From assembly GCA_015698045.1 (NCBI GenBank), contig BLAL01000075.1, positions 62,001 through 126,000 of the forward strand: 64,000 bases of DNA, read 5' to 3'. A model generated the notes under the pieces. The model was not told the origin of the DNA and did no database searches. It saw only the letters and a program-made list of their open reading frames with translations. Positions 23,761 through 35,992 of this stretch are shown here, in pieces; position 1 is the stretch's first letter; each line of letters starts with the position of its first letter. The translations under genes and the position numbers were made by a program. This DNA is from Rhizophagus clarus. Lineage: Eukaryota > Glomeromycota > Glomeromycetes > Glomerales > Glomeraceae.

Positions 23761-24160
23761 AAATTTTTCTTGGATCATGATTTTTCATGCTTTATTCCTC
23801 CTTTTAAACGTGATCTATCCCAAGTTATTTTTAAATTAGTCAAGTCGCTAGCTTTTTATTACCCTACCCTACAAAACAATATAATAATATTTCACTTCGA
23901 ATTTCAAATATGCTGCACATTGTGCTTATATTTATTTTTTTTATCAAAATACATATTTATTGTTATGATACTTTCTAATAAAATGTTTTGATCTCATTTC
24001 CTCCACTTTTGGGTTCTATCATTCATCTGTTATTTGCATGTTTGGTAGTGTTGAAAGCTCTCTTGAAATTTCTAAATTAATTTTACTACGTGGACATACT
24101 TACTGGGCATGATTGAAACTGGACTATGATTATTACTTCCATAATTTTCTCTAGGAGATT

Positions 24161-25885
24161 TTAAATTAGATGGATAGATGGATGATGATGTGAAGACTCT
24201 TCAATGATTGGATCTTCCACCTGGATTATAGTATCCATTTGATTGGAGGTTGTTGCATCATCTTCATCAGCAGGGGTGAGATCAATCAGCTTAACACCAA
24301 AATCTTCGGCTTCTGTCTTAATGTATAATTCTACTGATTTGGACTGAAATGTAACAATATTTTTTTCCGGATGATATGCAAACACATTCTTTTCCAATAC
24401 TTCAACAGCTTCCTCATAATTATCAAAAAATTGTATATATTCCTTATATTTAAGCTTTTTGGTTGTCAATAAAGAATTGATAATTTGACACGCTGCTTTA
24501 TGATATTTTTGTTTTGGGCAGACATGTGCACTTTGAAGATTCTTCTCAGTTCTACGTAAGATTGCCTGTTTAATAACTACAGGAAAAGAGCTATGTAATT
24601 AATCCAAAATAAAATTGCATAAACTCAAACTAATTCTTACCTTCAAGATCTTTTCCATTTAGAAATTCATCAGCAACAAGCTTTAGATCAACAATACGAC
24701 CACCAATAAACTCATATAAATTATTCGCTGCTGCTTCTTTGATTTTGCGCTTGTTGACTAGATATTCTATCGACTCTTCCTTAGTAAAATCGCCAATTTC
24801 AATTGGTTCATTAAATGCTCGTGAGTAGGAAGAATTATCTAAATAGGAATTGCACACAATAAGTCACATTATTTCTTAGAGAGAAAATTAATGTTTATAC
24901 TTACTTTCCATTATTTTTAGAACCGAGCTTTCATTAATGACAAACACTGCAATGTATGTTCTACTATCAGCATTATCTTTAGCACTATTTTGAAGAGTAC
25001 AAATGATTTCTGGATCTAATCGGCTAACGTTATCATACACAATAACCATGGGTCTATCATATTTGATTTTATACGCTTCAGCTGCATGTTGGAAAGTTTT
25101 CAAGGCCCTCATCCACTTCGGATTGTCAGATTCGTCTATCAAGAAAGAAATTAAGGTCAATTGGATATTATGAAAATAAAGTGACGGTATAAACTCACTA
25201 GTACTGCCCAATTTTCGTCTCAAATGATTACTAAGAGAGACATCCTCAAATGCAAAGTTGATAGCTTTCCCAAATGCTTCGCCAAAATAATTAACAATAG
25301 GAGGGACATCGACGTATACAACGCCAAAACCAACTTCTCTTGACGCAAGTCTGATCAGCGTAGTTTTCCCGGTTCCATGTTCACCATAAATTATATAATA
25401 ACGCGACTGATTTTTGGTTGGTTGGAAAATAGCTTTGAGATGGTTTACGATTGTAGGTCGAGGAATAAGCTCATAATCCGGAATGTTAACTACTGGTCGA
25501 GTGCCTTCTTCTACAATATTGTTTAGACGAGTATCATTGCGTCTATTTCGACAACAAGCGAGACAGAGTTCTCCTGTGCAATAATAACCAACTATACCCA
25601 GTACAATTGAAAGAACGCCTCCTATCACCTACAAGTAGTGGGAAGGTGATTAAAAATTCCAGTAATAGTCGAAAACAACAAATATACTCGTACCATATAG
25701 AAAGTGGAGGAAGTAAACTCTTCAGAAGTGTGGAAGGATGAAAAGATTGTAATTGGTTCCGAAAAGAAATAAAAATAAAAAATATGCAACGTCAAAAATA
25801 TAAATATAAATATAAATATATTTTTTTTGCATTGTACTCGACGCCTAACGAAGTGAAAGAACTGAATGATTCTGAAGGGTGGCAT
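24161..25885 (-). CDS. Membrane-anchored P-loop (AAA-like) NTPase, five exons
   Basis: The exon model is 25885-25694, 25628-25199, 25135-24905, 24838-24641 and 24576-24161. All introns (63-66 bp) are GT-AG (GTACGA, GTGAGT, GTAAGT, GTAAGA donors) and phases agree, giving 488 residues without a break. Two hydrophobic segments (about residues 22-41 and 66-90) suggest membrane anchoring. Walker A is GEHGTGKTT (about 146-154), Walker B MVIVYDN (about 237-243, with Asn after the Asp instead of Glu), followed by a sensor-like YIAVFVINES. A helical region (EESIEYLVNKRKIKEAAA, GGRIVDLKLVADEF) resembles the lid/winged-helix part of ATPase_2/STAND-like NTPases. The C-terminus is acidic and His-rich. Similar NTPase domains are found in Crinkler-type effectors, but no nuclease domain is visible here, and the cellular role is unknown. 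Confidence 0.7.
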
Positions 25886-28800
25886 TGGTAAAGTATTTAG
25901 TAATAGTCAAATTATGGTTGAAAAAAATGGAGTAAAAAAATTAGAGAAGAAAATTTATCATCATTGATCGCATAATTATATCATGATTAACAAATCACAT
26001 GATTTAATATAGCCATAGTGATAGGACATTTTTTTTTCTTATTTGCAAGAGCTACTGTAATATCTATTTTTTTTCAGAAATTTCGAAATCCATTAAGCAG
26101 AGAATATAAAATTTCGGTAAGATTACTAAGGTCAGTACCGTTAATTTATTTTTAACTCTGGCATATTTTATATAACTGACGACCATTTTATTTTACTCAA
26201 AATATCAATATTGAAGATAAATGAAATCGCATTAGAGTTAATATTATAGATGGTTCGGTTGTAATTGTATGTCGAGTTAGAGAGAAAAATGACCTAAATT
26301 TGTCCAAATTTTTCATGACACTATTGTCTTGTTTATTAGCTATTAATTTTGGTTCGTTGGGCACAATGCGACTAAAGAGAGGATTTCATCGTTTTTTTTG
26401 ATCATAGACTCAAGCTCGCCAACATTTCTTTTTATAGAAATTACAATTGGAATACGTATCAGAAGGAACCAGAAATTATACATTTGAGGGCAATAACAGA
26501 TTGCAAGTATTTTGTGATTTGTTGTAACGGAAGACACATGAAGATTAGATTTGGGAGGATTTTCTTTCCAGGTATCTTTAATTTCAAAATATGATAATAT
26601 TTCGTTGCAATCGAAAAGGTTAAATAGGGAATTGCATTATTGTTTTCTATATGGATGGAATAAACAAATCAAACTATCTCTTTAATTTTAGAATGATGTT
26701 TGGTGACACGTAGAACGTGATTTTGTTTTTATCTTTTAAGAGTGGTAATTTTCACCTCTTTTTACTTGTAACTTAATATTAACGAATAACGTACGATACG
26801 ATAAGAAGATACAAAGGAAAGCAGTTAATTACTATATTCATTATAATACAAATTAGCTATCTCACCAATTTTCGTTTCACACTCGTAGTTGGTAGCGTTA
26901 GAAATGTTACGTGTGTATATGTAATAATTGTATATTTTTTTTTCGTTTCCATTTCACTTTACATAAGAAAATGACAAAATAAAAATTACATGATGAAACT
27001 AGTATTATTAGTCTGATAATTAATTAATATTTATATCGAATAAATTACATATAGCGAATAAAAAGCTCGAGAGTCGAGACTTAGTGCCTGATCAAATTAT
27101 GCTTGAGACAGTAATAGTTGCAGATATAAATGAATAAATACTCGATCAGAGACGATTATTTTCTGTGGTGATTAAGGATGAATTCTGCAATGACAGTAGT
27201 CTAATCAAAAACGATGAAATTTATCTGTGCATAATTTTTGCATTAGTGAGTTCTTTTTTGGGGTAAAAAAATTGATCTTAATCGTGGTTCTGTTTTTTCC
27301 GGTTCTGCTTAAATTTCATCAACCGGAAATTTTAATATATTTTTATAAAATAAAGTATACCGTACCTTTGTAATAAAACAATAAATGAAATGCCTGAAGG
27401 GTATTACTTCATAACGAAATTTTTTAACGCTTTTCTGTACAAATTCCGAGTTGAATATGATAATTTTTTTTCGTACGTTACTATACAGTAGAAACTATTA
27501 TTTTAATTATAGGTTTTGATTGTCATTGCTAATATTGTTAATGGTAAAATATTTACAGCATAATTTTGATATAAACATTCATTTTCAAAACTGCGTCATT
27601 ACAATTTAAAATTCTGTTTAACATTAATGTTAGTCTTTAAATTTTTTTTTTTTTTTAATAGAGTATTTTAGTACATTTTTTTTTATTTTTTTTCATTTTA
27701 TCTTTTTATTTTTTATGTTTTATATATGTGTAGATTGCACTAAACAGGATTTTAAATTTTAATGACTATATTTTTAAATTGTATACTTTTTGTAAATTTT
27801 GCTTACAAAATAAAAAATAAGTAACAATTTAACAATGCTTTTGAAATATTTATATCATTTTGATAGATTAAATACTGATTAAATCTTAAGTACTTATCAT
27901 AAATAAATTTCTTTTCGTTACAGGAACATTCTTAACTAGACAGAGATCTGTAATTGCAACCACGTGTTTCGAAATTTAAAACATCACATTGATTTTTCTT
28001 TAAGTCTAATTCATTTAAGTGACAAAGCTATATATTATTTTACACAGCTGTGCTAATTCTTTTACATGATCATAAGTCGATATAATTATATTTAGCAATA
28101 GAAGTGTACATTTCGTGACATATGAATATACTATGATATTATTTTCCTTTTACGACGAACTTTGGCTTCTAAAAGAAAGAAATAAAGATGGTATTAAAAT
28201 GCTATATAATTAATTGCCCAGATTTATATATAAATGGTCTTATTTGTATAAACTATTGCAACCCAACTGAAAGTATTTAAATTGAGCCGAGTCCATAAAT
28301 TGATATGTTAAAAATATTTACTACTAACAATAGCAGCAGCATATCAGTGAATGTTGTTTCATTGGCGCTTTACAGTTAAATGATATAAATACTGAAAAAT
28401 GGTGAATAAGTACATAGAAAATTTAATATCTGTAATAAGACTGTTAAAAAACAACCGTCTACTAACATGAAAATTGTCATATAAGGCTACACTAAACAAA
28501 TGTTGAGGATTCTATAAAATAGAAAAGAAAGAGGTTTAATAATAAAGATGATGATGAACATGATCACAATCTTCATATGATACATCCGTCCATATAGTAA
28601 TTTTGTAAGTTTTGAAAAAGTTGACCTTTTTTGAGTCAAACTTTAAACAAATTAAAATGTTTTTTTTCATCCATTTATTTCTTCTGTTCGCTAAATAAAT
28701 TGTGATTATTCAGTTCGACCATTTTAAATTAAATTAATTTTTTTTTTACACGACATTTTACTTTTAACCTATGTATTCGCAGAATTTTTTGACTATTCGG

Positions 28801-29985
28801 GTGATGGATAATCAAATAATGATGAACAAATGATGATTTTCCACTTTTTCATATTTTTTACAAATCTGTAATTAAATGAAACAATCGCTAAATACTTAAT
28901 TAAATTTATTGACATCGCAAAAAAAAAAAAAAAAAAATTTAAAGTGAAGGGATTTTTTTCTATTAATATATAGATCTTGATTGTTAAATTACATTATTGT
29001 TTTTGATAATTTAATGATAGATTATTTTTCTGATTTTTTATAAATTTCTTTTTTTTTTAACAAATGATTATTTCTCTAAATTTCTAAGATAATTTCTAAG
29101 ATTATTTCTCTAAATTTCTAAGATTATTTTTCTAAATTTCTTATTTTTTTTATAAATTTTCTTTTTTAAAAAAATAATTATTTCTCTAAATTTCTAAATT
29201 TCTTATTTTTTTGAATAGTATGTTTTAAAATTTAAAATGTAACAAATATTAATAAAAACTTCAAAAGTACCTATTTCAAATTTATGAATTTCTTCATTTT
29301 CCCGACTCCATTTAACGGTCTTTTTTCCGTTGACTGATAATTAAAAGTATAGTTTTCTTCTTGTGATTTTTCATTTAAAATCATTCCTGTTTTTTTTCAA
29401 AGTTTCTTTTCCTTTATCCACAAGGAGAATAAATGTATATGATTTTAAATCTTTCTTGCTCTCCGGTGCAGTATGGTGATCTTGAGTAATTTTATTCTTG
29501 AGTCATGAGTTATTGCTGTAGCTTTTCACAGATGAAATTCAAGGAATATTAATAAATATTATTCCTTAATATATAAGAATTTGTCCTTTGATTTATATTT
29601 TCCATTAATTAATAGAAAATAAAATATTTGATCTTGTTGAGTTTGGAAATTTCTTGAAATGATTTATGACCGGAGATCAAGTCCCAAAATTGATATTCAA
29701 TACATACATTATTTAATCTTTTGAGTAAACGTCTAAATAAAAAAGTAGTTATTAAAAAAATGTTTTAAACAATAAAAAATGACAAAAATTTTGATAGTAC
29801 ATACTTTGATTATTGGTAAATATGACAAATAACATGACCGTTAAAATTATTTTTGAAATTCATTCATATTTGATTGTCAGAGTTAAAATAAACCAAATCC
29901 ACCGCATGTTGAACATCAAATCAAAATAAATCAATTCACCCAAATATTGATAATAATTTGCACAAAAGTAAAATATAAGGAAACT
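25886..29985. other. Long AT-rich intergenic region
   Basis: No gene supported on either strand. A 64-codon minus-strand frame at 26343-26537 has no family features. Contents worth noting are A/T runs (27640-27700, 28920-28938) and a short TTTCTAAATTTCTAAGATTA-type repeat at 29060-29215, listed separately. Simple decayed elements may be present but I see no clear ends. Confidence 0.4.
29060..29215. repeat. Short tandem repeat, TTTCTCTAAATTTCTAAGATTA-like
   Basis: Four to six irregular units containing CTAAATTTCTAAGATTATTT, with A/T-rich interruptions. Confidence 0.65.
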
Positions 29986-30735
29986 AAATGTACCAAATAA
30001 AGTTATTAAGGTAAGAATGGTACAAAGGAATGATAAGGAAATGATAAAAATAGTAGTTCAGAGCCGAATTGGTTAAAACCGCATGGGATAAACTATCATT
30101 TAAAGATTAATGATTAAACTATTGGGATATTAATAAAGGGCAAGGAATTGATAATTTAGACAAGGGTATATAAAAAATTAATATAAAAAAATTAAAGTTA
30201 TGAAATGTGAAAAAAAGAGTAGGAAAAAAAATTTATTATAAAGAAAAAAAGGGGAAAAAGCAATAAGAAAATAAAAATAATCAATAAAGAAATGTACCAA
30301 ATAAAGTTATTAAGGTAAGAGTGGTACAAAGGAACAATAAGGAAATAATAAAAAAAGTAGTTCAGAGCCAATTGGTTAAAACCGCATGGGATAAACTATC
30401 ATTTAAAGATTAATGATTGAACTATTGGGATATTAATAAAGGGTAAGGAATTGATAATTTAGATAAGGGTATATAAAAAATTAATATAAAAAAAATTAAA
30501 GTTTATGAAATGTGAAAAAAAGAGTATGAAAAAAAATTTAATTATAGAAAAGAAGGGGGAAAAGCAATAAGAAAATAAAAATAATCAATAAAAAAATGTA
30601 CCAAATAAAGTTATTAAGGTAAGAGTGGTACAAAGGAACAATAAGGAAATAGTAAAAAAAGTAGTTCAGAGCCAAATTGGTAAAAACCGCATGGGATGAA
30701 CTGTCATTTAAAGATTAATGACTGAACTATTGGGG
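29986..30735. repeat. 304-bp tandem repeat, about 2.5 copies
   Basis: ATGTACCAAATAAAGTTATT starts at 29988, 30292 and 30596, exactly 304 bp apart. Units also share AAACCGCATGGGATAAACT and TGATTAAACTATTGGGATAT with few differences. The third copy breaks off at about 30735, where the small membrane-protein frame ends. Confidence 0.9.
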
Positions 30736-31086
30736 TACAAAAAAAGGATAGGGATTTGAGATATAAACCATGAATATTAAATTAATATATATAAAGAAGT
30801 AATATAATCTATTGTAAATATGTAGTGTTAATTCAAAAGAAGTAAGTAAAAAAATAGGAAGAAATTTAAGCAAAATAATAGGAACAAGTTTTAAAAAAAT
30901 TTTGAATGAAATTTCGATTAAATGAGAAAAGTAATAAAATAGAATAAAAAGAAAAATAAAAGAGAAGAGAGAAATTAAAAGAGAAAATAAAATTTGAGAA
31001 TCATTATTTGAATAAGAAAAATACTTGTTAAGAGGAACTTCAGTCAATGGTGAACGTACAAAATTGGGGCAAAGATCAAAAGACAT
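30727..31086 (-). CDS. Small predicted membrane protein, family not recognised
   Basis: 119 codons, start MSFDLCPNFVRSPLTEV at 31086. The first 28 residues are of normal, non-random composition. Two to three hydrophobic helices follow (about residues 30-55, 60-82 and 92-112), then a short tail. The clean polar N-terminus in front of membrane helices is better than expected by chance in AT-rich DNA, but many such frames are spurious. The 3' end runs into the last 304-bp repeat unit, so a repeat boundary may have replaced the original end. No close family recognised. Confidence 0.4.
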   Translation of the reverse strand: MSFDLCPNFVRSPLTEVPLNKYFSYSNNDSQILFSLLISLFSFIFLFILFYYFSHLIEISFKIFLKLVPIILLKFLPIFLLTSFELTLHIYNRLYYFFIYINLIFMVYISNPYPFFVPQ

Positions 31087-31223
31087 TTTGAGAAAAATTT
31101 AAAAATATTTGTAAAAGAAATTAATATTTGTGAAAGAAATTTTAAAGAAAAATAAAAAAAAAATACATATATTTATAGACTTTTGAAATTAAATAATTAC
31201 ATTATATTTTACAATAATTGTTA

Positions 31224-31600
31224 TTACATGTATTTACTTTGTATGAGTCATTTATATTTTATTAGTAAAAATCACAAATATTTACTTTGTATGAGTCATC
31301 TATATTTTTGTTAGTAAAAATCAGTCAAATAATAAATTTGCATATTGACTCAGCAGTGACTCAGCTTGTAATTTTAAAATCATTACATAAATATTTACTT
31401 TGCATGAGTCATCTATATTTTTATTAATAAAGATCAGTCAGATAATAAATTTGTTGACTCAACTTGTAATTTGAAATCAGGTAATTTTATTACATAAATA
31501 TTTACTTTATATGAGTCATTTATATTCTAAATCAGTAAAATAATAAAATTTGCATATTGACTAACTTTATAAATTTTGAAATAACAATATTTACTGTGGC
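31224..31600. repeat. Irregular direct repeats built on TATTTACTTTGTATGAGTCA
   Basis: The core TATTTACTTTRYATGAGTCA occurs at about 31224, 31277, 31391 and 31499, with a partial copy at 31589, spaced about 53, 114, 108 and 90 bp. Each is followed by TATATTTT and CAGTCARATAATAAATTTG. The core contains TGAGTCA, an AP-1/Gcn4-type site. Confidence 0.75.
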
Positions 31601-32459
31601 CTATCAGGTTTAATACAAAATTCATACAAAATTGATATGATGATTTTCAATCAAAGCCAATAGGAAATTCATAAAAAATCTGCCTTAATAATTATAATAG
31701 TTATGTAGTTATGATAATCACATAATTTAATTTGATTTTCATATTTTTGTATTGAACACAAATTCAACACAAATTCAACACAAGCAACAAAATTTGGCCA
31801 GAATTAACAAATTTTTACCAAAATTATCAACACAATTTGAACACATTATGAATTAAGTTAAAAAGATCTACCGATTATAATAATTCTCATATGTTAGCCT
31901 CCTTTAAAAATTTTAATTTCCAAATTCTGTAGAAGTGATACATTTTATATATGTTTGACATTTCGCATGTTTAATACGAATTCATTTTTTTTCATTTATT
32001 GATAAATGCAAATTCTTAAATGAAAAAATGTAAAAAGACAAACTTCGAACTTACATTAGTAAAAACAAGTAATTAGTAAAAAACAAGTTTCACTATATAC
32101 CAATTTACGCGATTTTTATGAAACGAAAAGTAACTATCTAATAAAAATGAAAATAAATCTATATTTTAAAAGAAAAACTTTTTATTTATCACCCCCCTTT
32201 TTTATTTCCGCCTTTATTTTTCTTTATCACCCTTTTTAAAAGATTTTTTTTTTGATTTATTCTTTCATTCCCCAGTGGTTAGTCCGTCTAGTCGCTACCC
32301 TTTTTAAAAAAAATAATTTTCTGTTTTGTTCAACATTTATTATACCTATACATTCACATGCTTTTGGCAATTGTTAAAAAGTGCATTTTAATACTTGCAT
32401 GGATCGTAAAGAAACTTTTTGAAAGATCATTTTACATGGAATCTTTATGACTTCTGGTA
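31601..32459. other. Intergenic, nothing recognised
   Basis: AT-rich. A CAACACAAATTCAACACAA repeat occurs at about 31750-31790 and a pyrimidine-rich stretch at 32180-32300. Confidence 0.4.
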
Positions 32460-33480
32460 TAGTAGCGTCTAGTACTATGAGTCCTATAAATTTTAAAGAA
32501 TACTCAGTTGTTATTGATTTTGCAACAAGAATTTTATGGACTTTTCATGAACAAATGTCCAAATTTTAAGTATTTGGACATAAGCTCAATTAAAGATCAT
32601 CAAATATTTAATTTACCTGAAGCTAGACTTCGTTTCGAATCACTTTATGAATTAGAATATGATACATCGATTGACCCATCATACTTTAATGGATTCTCAA
32701 ATATTTCTCAATGTATACAAAGGCTCACCATTATAGGCAAAGGAGTTAATCTTGGTGTTGTTAAATTAATTGAAGTTTAAACGAATGGATAGATGATATT
32801 AGAATAAAGATCTTGGATCAGATGCTTTCAAAGAGATTCTTCTTGCATTAGTAAATAAGGCAGTCGCTATCAATCATTTAAAGTTAATCACCTTCATGAT
32901 ATATAGATATCCCAATTGCAAATAGTGTTCCCAAAACTTCGTAAACTAAAACATTAATAACTAATTACAGGAGAATTAGTGAAGAACAATTAAAGAATGT
33001 TTGCTTATCGTGATCTTGAGGTTATTAAATTAGTTTCTTGTGAATTAAAAGCTGCTTCTATTATAATCGAAAATAGCAGAGTGAATATAAAGAAAATTCT
33101 ATTATTTTATAGTAGATTAAATAGGTTATGTAAATTACTCTAGTGATACTTCCCTTATTTTTATTCGTTAAGTTTATGAAAATGAATATTTATCACTTGT
33201 ATTTCAAGTACTTTATTGATAAAGTACTTTATTGAATATGAAATTTACTAAAAAATTAGTCAAAATTTGAAATTCTCATCAATCACATATATATACAAAA
33301 ATCGTAACTTGAAGAAAACTTTTATAAAGTGGAGAAGAATTCTTAAAAGCATTAACCGAAACGAGTTTATATATTACTAAACCTTGCACATTAATGAATT
33401 AGTAATTCTAATGAGGATATTACGGTATCTTGTTTTTTATCTATATTAACAAACTTTTGAATTATTCCATCTTATATAAA
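32460..33480 (+). pseudogene. F-box family pseudogene (C-terminal part)
   Basis: 32508-32780 encodes the family core without its F-box: QQEFYGLFMNKCPNFKYLD, the DHQIFNLPEARLRFESLYEL block, DTSIDPSYFNGFS and the GVVKLIEV end. A stop follows, and downstream to about 33480 are recognisable but broken pieces (EEFLKAL, NELVILM-type segments and others). The F-box-encoding 5' part is missing upstream. It is an old fifth member of the family of intact genes at 2358, 6425, 10169 and 19141. Confidence 0.75.
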
Positions 33481-33589
33481 AAAATTATTATCAAATATGC
33501 AATCCATTGATTTATTGAAAGCTAAGATTATTAAGCTTAGAAAGGAAAATGCAAAGGAAAATATTAAACTTAAGGATTAAATGATTTTT

Positions 33590-34603
33590 ATAACTTTTTA
33601 GGTGATTTTATTTTAAATAAATAAATATTATTAATAAAAAAAATTTTTTTTTTATGTAATAGGATCCCAGATATTTAATATATTGATTGAATTTTTTATT
33701 TCCCTTTTTTTCCTTTTAATTTTCCCATCATTATTTTTCTTTTATTTTTCACCTAAGATGCGAGTTTTTATTTTTTCTGTTTTTTTAGTTTAGTCTTTTA
33801 ACATCCTTAAAATAATTTGGTTTTATTAGAATTAGATTAGTTTTACTTTTCTTTTCTAGGTATTACAATTTAGAATAGTTGTTTGTAGAGGCTTGCAACG
33901 GGCCGGGTCCGGGTTCAAAACCCGGCCCGGACCCGGCCCGGAATCCGGGTTCGGGCCGGGCTAGCCTGTTCTTAACAAATTTCCGGGCCGGTCCGGGTTC
34001 AGAATATAAACCCGGATTTTCTTAATTCTGGCCAAACTACCTATTTAATTCCGGCCAAATTTTATATTTATCCGGACATTACCATTTTTCTAATATAACT
34101 ATTATATATTTTATAATTTTATTTATAAATAATGATGTTTTAAACACTGAATATATAAATTAGTATTTTTGTGATATTTCAATTATGCAAATCATTAAAT
34201 TTTACATCACCCGAAAATTACTGGTTCAAATTTGAGATCTATATTACTAATTTTTTTTTTTAACGTTTGTGTTTAAAAAAAATTAAAAACTGAACTTTGA
34301 AGCATTTATATATTAAAATAATGTAACTTTAAACAACAAAAATGTAAAACACAATAATATAAAAATTCCAGTCCGGGTCCGGACTGGCTGAGTTTTCACA
34401 TATTCCGGGCCGGGTCTGGGCCGGGCTGGGCTTTCAATTTTACTGTATATTCCGGGCCGGACCGGGTTTCAAAATATGGCCAAATGCAGGCCTCTAGTTG
34501 TTTGTGTAGTAATTTTTTTTTACTATGGCTAATATCGAATTGTATGACAAGTTATCTTTGTTTTGATTAATAAAGTTCGTTTAAACCAAAAAAAAAAAAA
34601 AAG
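33590..34603 (+). mobile_element. Retroposon-like 3' tail interrupting a kinase remnant
   Basis: T-rich sequence ends in GATTAATAAAGTTCG and a run of 15 As (34589-34603). Immediately after the As the kinase-gene similarity begins (34604), as if a polyadenylated element had inserted there. A hAT-type MITE (33886-34496) lies inside it. No protein-coding part remains, so whether it is a LINE 3' end or a processed transcript is undecided, and the 5' limit is a guess. Confidence 0.35.
33886..34496. mobile_element. hAT-type MITE with GC-rich ends
   Basis: 611 bp flanked by an 8-bp direct repeat GTTGTTTG (33878-33885 and 34497-34504). Ends are inverted: TAGAGGCTTGCA at the left, TAGAGGCCTGCA on the reverse strand at the right. 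Within about 150 bp of each end are many CCGGGCCGGGTCCGGG-type motifs in both orientations, while the middle is AT-rich. There is no coding capacity. End sequence and 8-bp duplication fit the hAT superfamily. Confidence 0.85.
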
Positions 34604-34850
34604 TCATTAAAATATTACCATCATGAAGATGAGCTAAATTTGATTCATGAATTACTTTAAGTCCTAATGTAATTTTGTAACTTAACTTACATCAGATAAA
34701 CATTATCTCAGAATTTCCTTTTTTTGCATAGCTTATTACTATAATATAATTTGAATTACTGTACATGGATCTTGGGTAAATTGAATGAGTTTGAAATAAT
34801 TTTTTCTGAAAGTTATAATGATAATTCCACTATATAAATAGTAACAAAAA
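34604..34850 (-). pseudogene. Remnant of an SLR-kinase-type kinase domain
   Basis: It is clearly similar to 61010-61290, the kinase part of the minus-strand SLR-kinase copy, including the segments around TTACCATCATGAAGATGAGC, TTCATGAATTACTTTAAGYC and TGGATCTTGGGTAA. It is cut at 34604 by the poly-A stretch and breaks off near 34850. Confidence 0.7.
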
Positions 34851-35237
34851 AATTGTTTAATTATCACGAAAAAGCTTAAAAACGTAAAACGACTTTAAAC
34901 AATAAAATCTATGGCAGTAGGCGTAGAAGTCTCAAAATTTTAAAAAACGAACAGAACATAATAGACTTATGAAAATGAACTAAAAAAGGTTCGTGTATTT
35001 TATTAAAACGTGTTTAAGGTGTTGTTAAAATCTTTCCTATGTCGTATTTGGTAAGGTTAGTTTGCGCTTTGCTTTAGAAAAACTCATAGACGAGATAAAT
35101 TTTTATTACATAAAATTACAGTTTTTTTTTATAAAAACCGAAATACAGATATTTTCTTTATATCACGTGATAATAGCCGGATTAAAAGGCAAATTTAGCG
35201 AAATATTATTAATTTTAATAACAAATTTTTTTAATTA

Positions 35238-35269
<32 letters not shown>

Positions 35270-35695
35270 ACTGAAGAAAGTCAAAAAAAGTGGTATGATT
35301 TGCTTATATTATTATATAGATTAAAATAGGTAAGTAAAATTTTTTACTCCTGAATCACTTTTTTGTGATGGCTTAAAATTCACATTCTTAAAAGTCATCA
35401 TGTCAAAAATATAAACTTAAGTTTTTCGACAACTCTCATTTCAATTGTTGTGTTAGCTTTCATAAGATCAAAAGTTTCAAAATAATTTTTCTTTTTTTTT
35501 TGTTATATGGATGATATGGAAGGATATTGGAAAAATATCTTACGCAGGAGTCAGGCCCACACCACTTTTAAAAATTCGTGCTTCTCGTGATTTTTTTAAA
35601 CCATATACTCTAATATAACAGTTAACAGGTAAAAAACACCTTTTCATAAGAAACTAAAAAGAGCAAGTTATCAAGAACCAAGTACAAGCTAATGA
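34851..35695. other. Intergenic
   Basis: A T-run/A-run junction at 35231-35270 could form a long A-T hairpin. A 70-codon plus-strand frame at 35062-35274 ends in this run and is probably chance. Nothing else recognised. Confidence 0.4.
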
Positions 35696-35992
35696 AAAGT
35701 TTTTTCGTTAAATTTAACGACATGGGAAGGTACAATCATTAAAGAATCCTGTATATTCTTTCAACCAGATACTATTCAACTTTATAATAAAAGTAAAAAA
35801 AAATATACGAACGTGCTGTACAGTACATGTCCAAGTTCAAACAGGCACAAAGAATTTATAGACTTAAAAGAAAACAACAACAACGTGTTTGACAACTTCA
35901 TAATTCGCACCGAACTAGTGGCAACAGCAAGTTCAGCAACTACCGAAACCTTCAATATCATTTATCATGGTTCTCTTAGGGTTACCCCCTAA
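35696..35992 (+). pseudogene. Coding-like remnant without a start codon
   Basis: An open frame of 98 codons with normal amino-acid composition (TTWEGTIIKESCIFFQPD, NVFDNFIIRTELVATASS) and less AT-rich than its surroundings, ending at TAA 35990-35992. There is no ATG near its start, so it is either an exon or a fossil piece of a gene I do not recognise. Confidence 0.3.

Noticed and set aside
23530-23991. Extra frames around the nuclease-like remnant
   Set aside because: Antisense or downstream AT-rich frames with no family features.
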